DNA of 64,000 nucleotides from positions 62,001 to 126,000 of the forward strand of contig NZ_JAAOLY010000008.1 in the NCBI RefSeq assembly GCF_011601275.1, given 5' to 3'. The notes beneath the pieces were generated by a model, which saw only the letters and a program-made list of their open reading frames with translations, made no database searches and was not told the origin of the DNA. This document shows positions 37,136 to 43,649 of the stretch, piece after piece. The stretch's first letter is position 1, and each line of letters starts with the position of its first letter. The position numbers were made by a program, and so were the translations under genes. The stretch comes from Janthinobacterium lividum (GTDB taxonomy: Bacteria; Pseudomonadota; Gammaproteobacteria; Burkholderiales; Burkholderiaceae_D).

Positions 37136-38730
37136 GCATGAAAAAGTATAAAAATTTCCCTGTTCCCCTGCCTTTTTTTATCTTGGCAGTTTTCCTGATT
37201 TTCACTTTAGGTGCCTGCAAAATGTCAAACGACAAAGTCCTGCCACGCAACCAAACCCTGCCACTTTTCAATCCCCATGTAGCGGATTTTGTCTGTGAAA
37301 CCGAGGCGAGCAAAGTGCCGCCCATCGATGCGCAAGCCGAGGACTGGTTTCTCGAAGCGCGCGCCTTGGAAGATCCCGAAATTTTCATGGAAGACCGCGA
37401 TTACAAAAAAATCGTCGCTCTGACGCATCAGGCGGCAGAGCGATTGCACTGGAAGGCGATGCTCAATCTGGCCAGTCTGTATGTGGAAGGGCGCGATCCC
37501 TTGCATAGTGAGGAAGAAGCGGTGCAACTGGTGGAAAAGGCGATGCGACTGGGCATACCGGCGGCCTATGACCGGATGGGAACGTATTATGCGAATGGCA
37601 CGGGTGTCAACGGCGACATCACTCGCGCTTATGCCTTTTGGCAAAAAGCGGCGCAAATGGGTAATCCCCAAGCGATGGATTTTTTGTCAGATAAACTAAA
37701 TGTAGGTCTGGCAAATGAAGGCGCAGGGTATTGGGCTAATATTCCTGTTGCAATAAAAATGATGGAATGTGCATTTTCCCAAGGGTACGGACCAGTTGCA
37801 TATAATTTATCTTACATGTATGCCTCCCCGAGAATGGCCACAGGGAGAGTTAGCGGACCGCGTACGCCAGAAACTAAAGCACTTGCTCTTAAAGTTCTAC
37901 ATGAGGGCGTTGCATTCGGCTGCGAAAAGTGCGCAAACAAACTCACGATTGAATTCGGCGATCCGTTTGATCTTGCCGATATGCTGGTACCCTACGTGGA
38001 CAAGGCTCGCGGCGAGCGTTATGCGGTACTTGGTAATGAGCTGGGATTCAATCCCAACGCGCGCTTTCCAAATCTGGACAAGGTATTGCCGCTCCCTCCC
38101 GCCGATCTGCCGCCCTGGAATGGCGACAGGGATACCTTGCTGCATGCGGCCAAAGGTGTGCGCCCGCCGCCAGCCGTCCCGCAGCCAAGCGCCGCCGCGC
38201 TATTGCAACCACCATATTTCCTGGTCGCCGACTATGCGCTGCGCCCTGCCGGCTGGCACAGCGATGCGCCGGCTGCGCCATTTGCCGCGTATTGGCAGCC
38301 CGTTCAAGGGCAGGGCGTGACGGCGGAAGCCCAATTATTCCAGCAAGACGAACCCTTCCGCCATTTCAGCGTGCTGGATGCCGATGGCGATAGCCGATAT
38401 GGCGGCGTGAGCTGGGAGCAGTGCCTGACGATACGCCATGACCATGGCGCCGTGCAGCCGCGCGTGGCGCACGGCTTGCTGCGCGAGGTGGCGCGGCCCC
38501 AGCCTTGGTTGAGCTGTGCTTGCGGACAAGCCTGTCCCGTCAGCGGCGTCTGGCAACCGTGGGTGTCGCCCGACCATCCGCTGCAGGCCATCGTCAACCA
38601 ATACTGGCGCCAGTCCTGGCTGACCCAGGGCGCGCCGTTCCCGCGACCGCGCCGCGACTGGCTGCTCGATTTGCGAGATGACGACGTGACGTGGCATTTG
38701 ATGGATGCGTCCCTTCCTGATCTTGGATAA
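37132..38730 (+). CDS. Sel1-repeat lipoprotein, likely Tle5 immunity protein
   Basis: 532 aa (an ATG two codons later, MKKYKNFPVP, is equally plausible). The signal peptide ends in a lipobox (TLGAC, Cys about 29), so it is a periplasm-facing lipoprotein. Sel1-like helical repeats lie at about 100-190: HWKAMLNLASLYVEG, GIPAAYDRMGTYYANGTG, ITRAYAFWQKAAQMGNPQAM. A second region from about residue 330 is Pro/Trp-rich with a CACGQAC cluster. Sel1-repeat proteins are the known immunity partners of PLD effectors, which act in the periplasm. The middle of the gene (37680-37900) is visibly AT-richer than its neighbours, a sign of recent transfer. Confidence 0.8.
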   Translation: MSMKKYKNFPVPLPFFILAVFLIFTLGACKMSNDKVLPRNQTLPLFNPHVADFVCETEASKVPPIDAQAEDWFLEARALEDPEIFMEDRDYKKIVALTHQAAERLHWKAMLNLASLYVEGRDPLHSEEEAVQLVEKAMRLGIPAAYDRMGTYYANGTGVNGDITRAYAFWQKAAQMGNPQAMDFLSDKLNVGLANEGAGYWANIPVAIKMMECAFSQGYGPVAYNLSYMYASPRMATGRVSGPRTPETKALALKVLHEGVAFGCEKCANKLTIEFGDPFDLADMLVPYVDKARGERYAVLGNELGFNPNARFPNLDKVLPLPPADLPPWNGDRDTLLHAAKGVRPPPAVPQPSAAALLQPPYFLVADYALRPAGWHSDAPAAPFAAYWQPVQGQGVTAEAQLFQQDEPFRHFSVLDADGDSRYGGVSWEQCLTIRHDHGAVQPRVAHGLLREVARPQPWLSCACGQACPVSGVWQPWVSPDHPLQAIVNQYWRQSWLTQGAPFPRPRRDWLLDLRDDDVTWHLMDASLPDLG

Positions 38731-38868
38731 CGCAATGCCGCAGCGATGGAGGACGCAATGGATAGCAATCAATCCAGCATGGCTGGCACGAGAGGACGCC
38801 TCGCGTCGCTTGTCACGGCATGGCTCGCACTGTTCCCGCGCCAGCGCCTGCCGAGTGGCGGTACCACG

Positions 38869-38874
38869 TATAAT
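38869..38874 (+). promoter_or_regulatory. TATAAT -10 hexamer before 38916 gene
   Basis: Perfect -10 consensus about 42 bases ahead of the ATG at 38916; no recognisable -35 at 17 bases. It gives the downstream gene a possible promoter separate from the T6SS cassette. Confidence 0.35.
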
Positions 38875-38915
38875 TCCTCGCACTATCCACCGCTATTCTT
38901 TTTCGACAGCTCCCC

Positions 38916-39449
38916 ATGTCCCTGACTCCCGACACGCCGGCCGATTGGCAAACGTTTGAAGCGGCATACGCTGTCGAAGAAACCTGGTTCAAGCTGACCA
39001 GCGCGTCGCTGGCAGTGCTTGGCGCCTCCGCTTTCAAGGATCAGGCATTTTCAGCCTTTGCCTTCAACGCCGTATCGCTCCCATCCCTTTCGCTGAGCTT
39101 TGACACCGATCCCGACAACAGAAGGCGTGGTGATTACCCGCCGGACTGGTCGAACGAGTGCATGGAAGTCGATGTGCCGGAGATCGGCCAGCTGTGGGAG
39201 GAAGGCCGTGCAAGGATCGAAGGCGCGCTGAGCGAGCTGATTGACGCTGCCGATGACGAGCTGCTCTGCGCCATCGAGGAAGGCTATCTGCACAGCCTCA
39301 GGAAAACCATGGTGCGGCTGGAAATGCACCATGCTTTCGACCAGATCAAGACGTGCGCGCCGTTCTGGACTGTGGTCACGCAAATCGATGCCGATACGGA
39401 TGAAGAGGAGCGCCTGCTCGAACAGGTGCGCCAAGGCCTTCTGGCGTGA
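38916..39449 (+). CDS. Hypothetical acidic cytoplasmic protein
   Basis: 177 aa, no signal peptide or TM, strongly acidic. Layout: an N-terminal helix (WQTFEAAYAVEETWFKLT), a beta section (FSAFAFNAVSLPSLSLSFDT), a PPDWSNECMEVDVPE segment, then helices. The order faintly recalls DUF4303-type immunity proteins of polymorphic toxin systems, but I cannot confirm this. It follows the T6SS cassette on the same strand with a possible own promoter. The ATG lacks a good Shine-Dalgarno. Confidence 0.6.
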   Translation: MSLTPDTPADWQTFEAAYAVEETWFKLTSASLAVLGASAFKDQAFSAFAFNAVSLPSLSLSFDTDPDNRRRGDYPPDWSNECMEVDVPEIGQLWEEGRARIEGALSELIDAADDELLCAIEEGYLHSLRKTMVRLEMHHAFDQIKTCAPFWTVVTQIDADTDEEERLLEQVRQGLLA

Positions 39450-39452
39450 GCG

Positions 39453-39944
39453 CTATATCAGGGCTTGCCAGGCCCTGACTTCTTCGTCCGTGAGCGTCGG
39501 CCCCCAGCCGCCGCGCAGCGCCGCATCGTGCTGCACGTAGTGTTCCAGCTGCGGCACGGCCACATCATGCCGGACGCAGATGTCAAAGACGGCTTCCAGC
39601 TGGCGCCGACTTGCAGCAAGGTCATCGCCATGCCAGGTACAGGCGCTCGTTTCCAGCACATGCTGCACCAGTTCTTCCAGCGTGCCGGGCAGGTGCCCGG
39701 GCATGGCCATGCGGACCTCGTCCGGCCAGGGATCTCCCATGCCCGTCACAGCCAGGGACGCAAAGCCCCGTTCCCAGGCAGCAAAATCCCCAGGCGCGAC
39801 CTGCGCCAGTTTCCACACATGAGCGGCGAACGCGGACAGGGCGGGATGATCAATATCAAAGCGTCGGCAAAAGCGTTGCAGGCACGTGACAGCAGTGCAT
39901 TGCCTGGCGATCACGGAGAGCGTGTCTATCGATATGTTGTGCAT
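39453..39944 (-). CDS. Hypothetical protein
   Basis: 163 aa, convergent with the preceding gene (3-base gap). Helical, with regular Trp residues (AAHVWKLAQVAPGDFAAWER, DPWPDEVRMAMPGHL, GGWGPTLTDEEVRAWQALI). No signal peptide, no motif I recognise. It reads as a folded protein in this frame; the overlapping + strand ORF does not. It sits upstream-to-tail with the TetR gene on the same strand but is transcribed toward the hypothetical pair, separate from it. Confidence 0.6.
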   Translation of the reverse strand: MHNISIDTLSVIARQCTAVTCLQRFCRRFDIDHPALSAFAAHVWKLAQVAPGDFAAWERGFASLAVTGMGDPWPDEVRMAMPGHLPGTLEELVQHVLETSACTWHGDDLAASRRQLEAVFDICVRHDVAVPQLEHYVQHDAALRGGWGPTLTDEEVRAWQALI

Positions 39945-39985
39945 GAGTCAAAAGCTCCTGAAGGTGGCGTCTGCCGGTAACTAAG

Positions 39986-40633
39986 TCAATTTGACGGTAT
40001 GACGCTTGTCCCGCCTGGCGAGGCAGCCTGCCGCAGCGCCTGCACCGGCAACTGAAAAAAGCGCGGCACCATGGCCGGTGACAGCTCATCGCCGCCGTAC
40101 GTCATGGCCAGGCGGCCGCTCAGCAGCAGCATCACGTAGCCGTGGCCCAGCGACCAGCCGGCGCTGGCGGCGGCCTTGTCCCAGCGCGGGTCGAGGCCCG
40201 CTTCGCGCACGGCCGCGCCGGCCGTCTGCAGCACGTACTGGAAGCACGCTTGCGCCGCTTCCAGCAGGGCGGGGAACTGGCGCACGTCCTGGTGCTCGAA
40301 CATCAGCCGGTAGTGGGCCGGTGCGGCCAGGGCGAATTCGATGTATTGCTGGCCCAGCAGCTGAAACCGCTGTTCGGAGGGCAGGCTGCCCTGCGGCGGC
40401 AATTCCGCTTCCCATTTTGCGATCAGGCTGGCGAAACCGGCCGCTGCCACCTCGGCCAGCAGCGCTTCCTTGCTGGGAAAGTGGCGGTACACGGCGGCGA
40501 TTGATACGCCCACCGTGCGCGCCAGCTCGCGCAGCGAGAGGGTGGCGTCGTGCTGCTGCGCCAGTTGCGCGATGGTGGCGGCGACCAGGGTGTCGCGCAG
40601 GTTGCCGTGATGATAGGTAGTCGTTATCGTCAT
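39986..40633 (-). CDS. TetR/AcrR family transcriptional regulator
   Basis: 215 aa. N-terminal HTH: YHHGNLRDTLVAATIAQLAQ, then LSLRELARTVGVSIAAVYRH, FPSKEALLAEV (residues about 8-65). The C-terminal ligand domain is of the WHG type (FALAAPAHYRLMFEHQD, AGWSLGHGYVMLLLSG). It represses or activates in response to an unknown small molecule. It is divergent from a DUF2867 gene, and the 67-base gap contains a tandem 18-base repeat that is its probable operator. Confidence 0.88.
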   Translation of the reverse strand: MTITTTYHHGNLRDTLVAATIAQLAQQHDATLSLRELARTVGVSIAAVYRHFPSKEALLAEVAAAGFASLIAKWEAELPPQGSLPSEQRFQLLGQQYIEFALAAPAHYRLMFEHQDVRQFPALLEAAQACFQYVLQTAGAAVREAGLDPRWDKAAASAGWSLGHGYVMLLLSGRLAMTYGGDELSPAMVPRFFQLPVQALRQAASPGGTSVIPSN

Positions 40634-40636
40634 TCT

Positions 40637-40690
40637 ATGTTATCGCTGTTCACATTGTCGTGTATGATGCTCATGTTATCACTGAACACA
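40637..40690. promoter_or_regulatory. Tandem 18-base repeat, probable TetR operator
   Basis: ATGTTATCGCTGTTCACA at 40637-40654 and ATGTTATCACTGAACACA at 40673-40690, 15 of 18 identical, 36 bases apart, filling most of the gap between the divergent starts. The second copy contains TGTT-N7-AACA, a short dyad. The placement would let one regulator cover both promoters. Confidence 0.55.
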
Positions 40691-40700
40691 TGGAGAGCAC

Positions 40701-41237
40701 ATGCAAGAGATGAACAACGTGGTACGTGCCGTGGCCATGCCGCCCGGCGCCAGCATCGCCCCGCTGTATCCCGGCAGCAACCTGGCCGACGCGTACGCCG
40801 TCGATTTGCCCACTGCGCCGGCGCGCCAGATGGACATGCAGAGCCTGGCGCGCCAGCTGTTGGGCAAGCAGCCGGGCTGGGCGCGCAAGCTGATGGTGAT
40901 GCGCGATGCCATCGTGGCGCGCTTCGGTATCCGCACGGCAAAGCAGATGGAAGCGCGGCCCGGCAAGCGCATCGGCATCTTCCGCATCTATGCCGTCAGC
41001 GACGACGAGATCATCCTGGGCGAGGATGACAGCCACCTCGATTTCCGCCTCTCGGTGCTGCGCAACCGCGACGCAGGCCGCCATGGCAGCGTGACCGTGA
41101 GCAGCGTCGTGCATTGCCACAACCGGGTGGGGCGCGCCTACATTATGCTGATACGGCCTTTCCACAAGCTGATCGTGCGCAGTAGTCTGCGCCGTCTCCA
41201 ACTGGCGATGGCAGACGGCGTGAGTACTCCTATTTAA
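40701..41237 (+). CDS. DUF2867 family protein
   Basis: 178 aa. The DUF2867 core is clear: LADAYAVDLP, GKRIGIFRIYAVSDDEIILG, EDDSHLDFRLSVL, then a strand with NRVGRAYIMLIRPFHKLIVR at the end. Function of the domain is unknown; it also occurs fused to NAD(P)-binding epimerase-like proteins. GGAG precedes the ATG at good spacing. Likely controlled by the divergent TetR regulator. Confidence 0.82.
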   Translation: MQEMNNVVRAVAMPPGASIAPLYPGSNLADAYAVDLPTAPARQMDMQSLARQLLGKQPGWARKLMVMRDAIVARFGIRTAKQMEARPGKRIGIFRIYAVSDDEIILGEDDSHLDFRLSVLRNRDAGRHGSVTVSSVVHCHNRVGRAYIMLIRPFHKLIVRSSLRRLQLAMADGVSTPI

Positions 41238-41247
41238 GCAAGCCTGA

Positions 41248-42240
41248 TCACGGCTGGATGCAGCGCGGTGAATTTGGCGGACATTTCCATTGCCATCTGA
41301 CATTAGCTGTCTGGCTCAGCTTGACGGTAAACGCGATAGCAGGCGAGGCGATGGAAATGGTCATGACATTCGCCTCCTGGCTGCCGCTGCGTGGCGTGCC
41401 GTTGCCCGGATTGACGTCGACGTTCAAGCCGCGACCAAACTGTATATCAATCTGGCTATTACCCAACAAATACGGCAGGTTATTACCAATGTATTCACCG
41501 ATGTCGAACTGCCTGCCGTCCGGCAAGGTCAATCCCGTCGGAGTCGGTACAAGGCGGCGCAGGCCAATTCCCCATGCCGGATCAGGAAGATACAGTAGTT
41601 TGTCCTTTACTTCGCCCATAGCTTCGCGAATGCCAGCTTCAAGCCGGTTATCGAGGATGCCGCTGGCTTTATTGACCAGCAGGTCACCCACGACAGGCAA
41701 GATCCAGCTGAGGTTGGAGTCGCAGTCGGTGGATGAATTCACGCTGGAATTCAGGCCTACACTGGGCTGCAATACGCCATCGTTCGCGCCATATTGGCCC
41801 GTAACCGAGATGTTATTGGCATCAAAGGTATTGACGCAATTGACATTGATGACACCGAATTTTTTTCCGGAAAAATGCGTAATCGCCCTGTAATTTATTC
41901 CATCCAAACTCATCAGAAGGGTATTCGGAGCGCTGGGTTGCATGCGAGCATGCAGGTTGCCGCTGATAGTGCCGTTTCTGAAGCTCGCGCCTGATTGTTT
42001 TCCCACCTCGGTAGCAATGACATGATTAAGCGTATTTTCAAATTTACGATGAATCATGCTCATGTCATTTGTAAATTGATACAGTTTGCCATTGGCGGCA
42101 TTGGCACTCTCTTGATAGGACACAGAACTGCCGCCATAGCTGACGGTTACTACATTGCTGTAGCCCGAGATGATAGGGTACCAGGCGGCTTGTGCCGCAC
42201 CACTGCTTAATGTCGCTAAAATCAATGCAATACGTCGCAT
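41248..42240 (-). CDS. Hypothetical secreted protein, unknown family
   Basis: 330 aa. A clear signal peptide (MRRIALILATLSSGAAQA) is followed by AWYPIISGYSNVV. The mature chain is rich in Asn, Ser, Gly and short beta strands, with a central amphipathic helix (ASGILDNRLEAGIREAMGEV) and a conserved-looking block GLTLPDGRQFDIGEYIGNNL. Four Cys (NVNCVN, TDCDS, and two in the tail WKCPPNSPRC) could form disulfides. ATG 42240 is chosen over GTG 42246 because AAGGTG stands at the right distance. Less GC-rich than its neighbours. No family recognised; lipid-binding (TULIP-like) or appendage roles are mere possibilities. Confidence 0.65.
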   Translation of the reverse strand: MRRIALILATLSSGAAQAAWYPIISGYSNVVTVSYGGSSVSYQESANAANGKLYQFTNDMSMIHRKFENTLNHVIATEVGKQSGASFRNGTISGNLHARMQPSAPNTLLMSLDGINYRAITHFSGKKFGVINVNCVNTFDANNISVTGQYGANDGVLQPSVGLNSSVNSSTDCDSNLSWILPVVGDLLVNKASGILDNRLEAGIREAMGEVKDKLLYLPDPAWGIGLRRLVPTPTGLTLPDGRQFDIGEYIGNNLPYLLGNSQIDIQFGRGLNVDVNPGNGTPRSGSQEANVMTISIASPAIAFTVKLSQTANVRWQWKCPPNSPRCIQP

Positions 42241-42300
42241 GTTCACCTTTCGTAGTTAATATTGACAAGACAATGCTGTTGATGTCGGGGTGTTTGCATT

Positions 42301-42330
42301 GTTCTTACTTTGCATGCGTAAAGTAAGAAC
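42301..42330. repeat. Perfect 11-bp palindromic hairpin in divergent promoter region
   Basis: GTTCTTACTTT (42301-42311) pairs perfectly with AAAGTAAGAAC (42320-42330) around GCATGCGT. Neither strand has a T run after it, so it is not a standard terminator. It stands 60 bases before the secreted-protein gene and 160 bases before pnuC, and could be an operator or an mRNA stabilising hairpin. Confidence 0.5.
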
Positions 42331-42489
42331 TTCTCAATGTTGCCATAAAAGGATGAAAATAACTTAATTTCTTTCCATTAATTTTCGTTTTATCAGCTGC
42401 CATGAATACGTCTCTACGCTTGGGGGCAGTCATCTTGCTTATTCATGTCCGGTATTGCATACTGCACCACCAGCCTCATCACGATTCCC

Positions 42490-43101
42490 ATGAACGATAC
42501 GCTTCTCCTGCTGGGTTTTGCCACCACGCCGCTTGAACTGATTTCCTTTGTCCTGGCACTGACAACCGTTGCGCTGAACATCCGCCAGAATCACTGGGCG
42601 TGGCTGTTCGCCATCATTTCCTCGGCCGCCTACGGTTTCGTGTTTTTCGAGTCGCGCCTGTATGGCGACATGGCCTTGCAACTGCTGTTCATCAGCGTCT
42701 CATTCTGGGGCTGGTACCAGTGGCTGCATCCGGCCAGCGGCGGCAAGACCTTGCCCGTCACACGTCTGAATGGACGCGGCTGGCTGGCCTGCGCCGCCGG
42801 CTGGCTGGTCGGCTTCCTGCTCATAGCCTGGCTGCTGACGACGACGGACACGGACGTGCCCCACGCGGACGGTTTCCTTACGGCAGGCAGCCTGGTGGGG
42901 CAATTCCTGCTGTCGCGCAAGAAGCTGGAAAACTGGATCGCCTGGATCGTCGTCGACGTGCTGTATGTGTGGCTGTATGTGCACAAGGGCCTGACCCTGA
43001 CCGCCGTGCTGTATGCGTTCTTCGTCGTGATGGCCATCATTGGCTTGCTGGCGTGGAGAAAGTCGGCGCCGGCCGCGCCTGATGCGATGGTCCTCAAGTG
43101 A
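42490..43101 (+). CDS. pnuC: PnuC-family vitamin transporter (candidate PnuT)
   Basis: 203 aa, seven hydrophobic segments. PnuC hallmarks: ELISFVLALTTVALNIRQNH, WAWLFAIISSAAYGFVFFES, YGDMALQLLFISVSFWGWYQ, and the C-terminal WIVVDVLYVWLYVHKGLTLT. The family takes up nicotinamide riboside (PnuC), riboflavin (PnuX) or thiamine (PnuT) by facilitated diffusion and relies on intracellular phosphorylation. The next gene is a small-molecule kinase (TGATG overlap) and the convergent neighbour is a TPP-riboswitch-controlled receptor, so thiamine is the better guess. No TPP motif precedes pnuC itself. ATG 42490 fits the family N-terminus. Confidence 0.85.
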   Translation: MNDTLLLLGFATTPLELISFVLALTTVALNIRQNHWAWLFAIISSAAYGFVFFESRLYGDMALQLLFISVSFWGWYQWLHPASGGKTLPVTRLNGRGWLACAAGWLVGFLLIAWLLTTTDTDVPHADGFLTAGSLVGQFLLSRKKLENWIAWIVVDVLYVWLYVHKGLTLTAVLYAFFVVMAIIGLLAWRKSAPAAPDAMVLK

Positions 43102-43649
43102 TGGGACACTGCGTGCGCGTGGCCATCCTGGGCGCGGAGTCGTCGGGCAAGTCGACTCTGGCGGCCGCCCTGGCCGAACGCTACGGTACCGTCTGGGTGC
43201 CCGAGTATTTACGTGAATTTGTCGAGATGCAGGGCAGGGTGCCCGTCGCGGCCGATCAGTATGGCATTGCGCGCACGCAAGTCGAACGCGAGGCGATAGC
43301 TACCGCGCAAGCGCGCAACTTCCTGTTTTGCGACACGACGCCGTTGATGACGGTCGTCTACAGCCGCCATTATTTCAATGGCGCCGATGCGCAGCTGGCG
43401 GCGCTGGCCGATGCCACGCAGTACGATCTGACCCTGGTGACGGCACCCGACAGCCCGTGGGTAGCCGACGGCTTGCAGCGCGAATCGGAAGCCGTGCGCC
43501 AGCTGATCTACCGCTACCTGCTCGATGAGCTCGACGCGCGCGGCATTGTGTACCACGTGCTGCACGACAGCCTGGAGGCGCGCCTGGAGCAGGCGGCGCC
43601 TTTGTTACAGCAGGCGCTAGCTGCAGCGCCTGCCATTTCCCTCAATTAA
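43101..43649 (+). CDS. NadR-like P-loop small-molecule kinase
   Basis: 182 aa. Walker A GAESSGKST at about residues 10-18, then VPEYLREFVEMQGR and LFCDTTPLMTVVYSRHYFNG, the order seen in the C-terminal ribosylnicotinamide kinase domain of NadR (AAA_28). The NadR adenylyltransferase and HTH domains are absent. Coupled by TGATG to pnuC, it would trap the imported vitamin by phosphorylation. In a PnuC context this would be nicotinamide riboside; in the thiamine context seen here it may be a thiamine kinase. The last 4 bases overlap the receptor gene's stop. Confidence 0.78.
   Translation: MGHCVRVAILGAESSGKSTLAAALAERYGTVWVPEYLREFVEMQGRVPVAADQYGIARTQVEREAIATAQARNFLFCDTTPLMTVVYSRHYFNGADAQLAALADATQYDLTLVTAPDSPWVADGLQRESEAVRQLIYRYLLDELDARGIVYHVLHDSLEARLEQAAPLLQQALAAAPAISLN

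Noticed and set aside
34659..37388. 909-codon minus-strand ORF over the T6SS cassette
   Set aside because: Antisense to the phospholipase with its two HKD motifs and to vgrG; no domain of its own.
38758..38925. 55-codon ORF (MDSNQSSMAGTRGRL...) with GGAGG in front, ending inside the start of the 38916 gene
   Set aside because: Good ribosome binding site but no recognisable family, low-complexity end, and a TATAAT for the next gene lies inside it. Kept only as a note.
42331..42489. Possible riboswitch upstream of pnuC
   Set aside because: I looked for the TPP conserved blocks and other vitamin aptamers and found none; only a weak CTGCC/GGCAG pairing. Control through the shared region cannot be shown.
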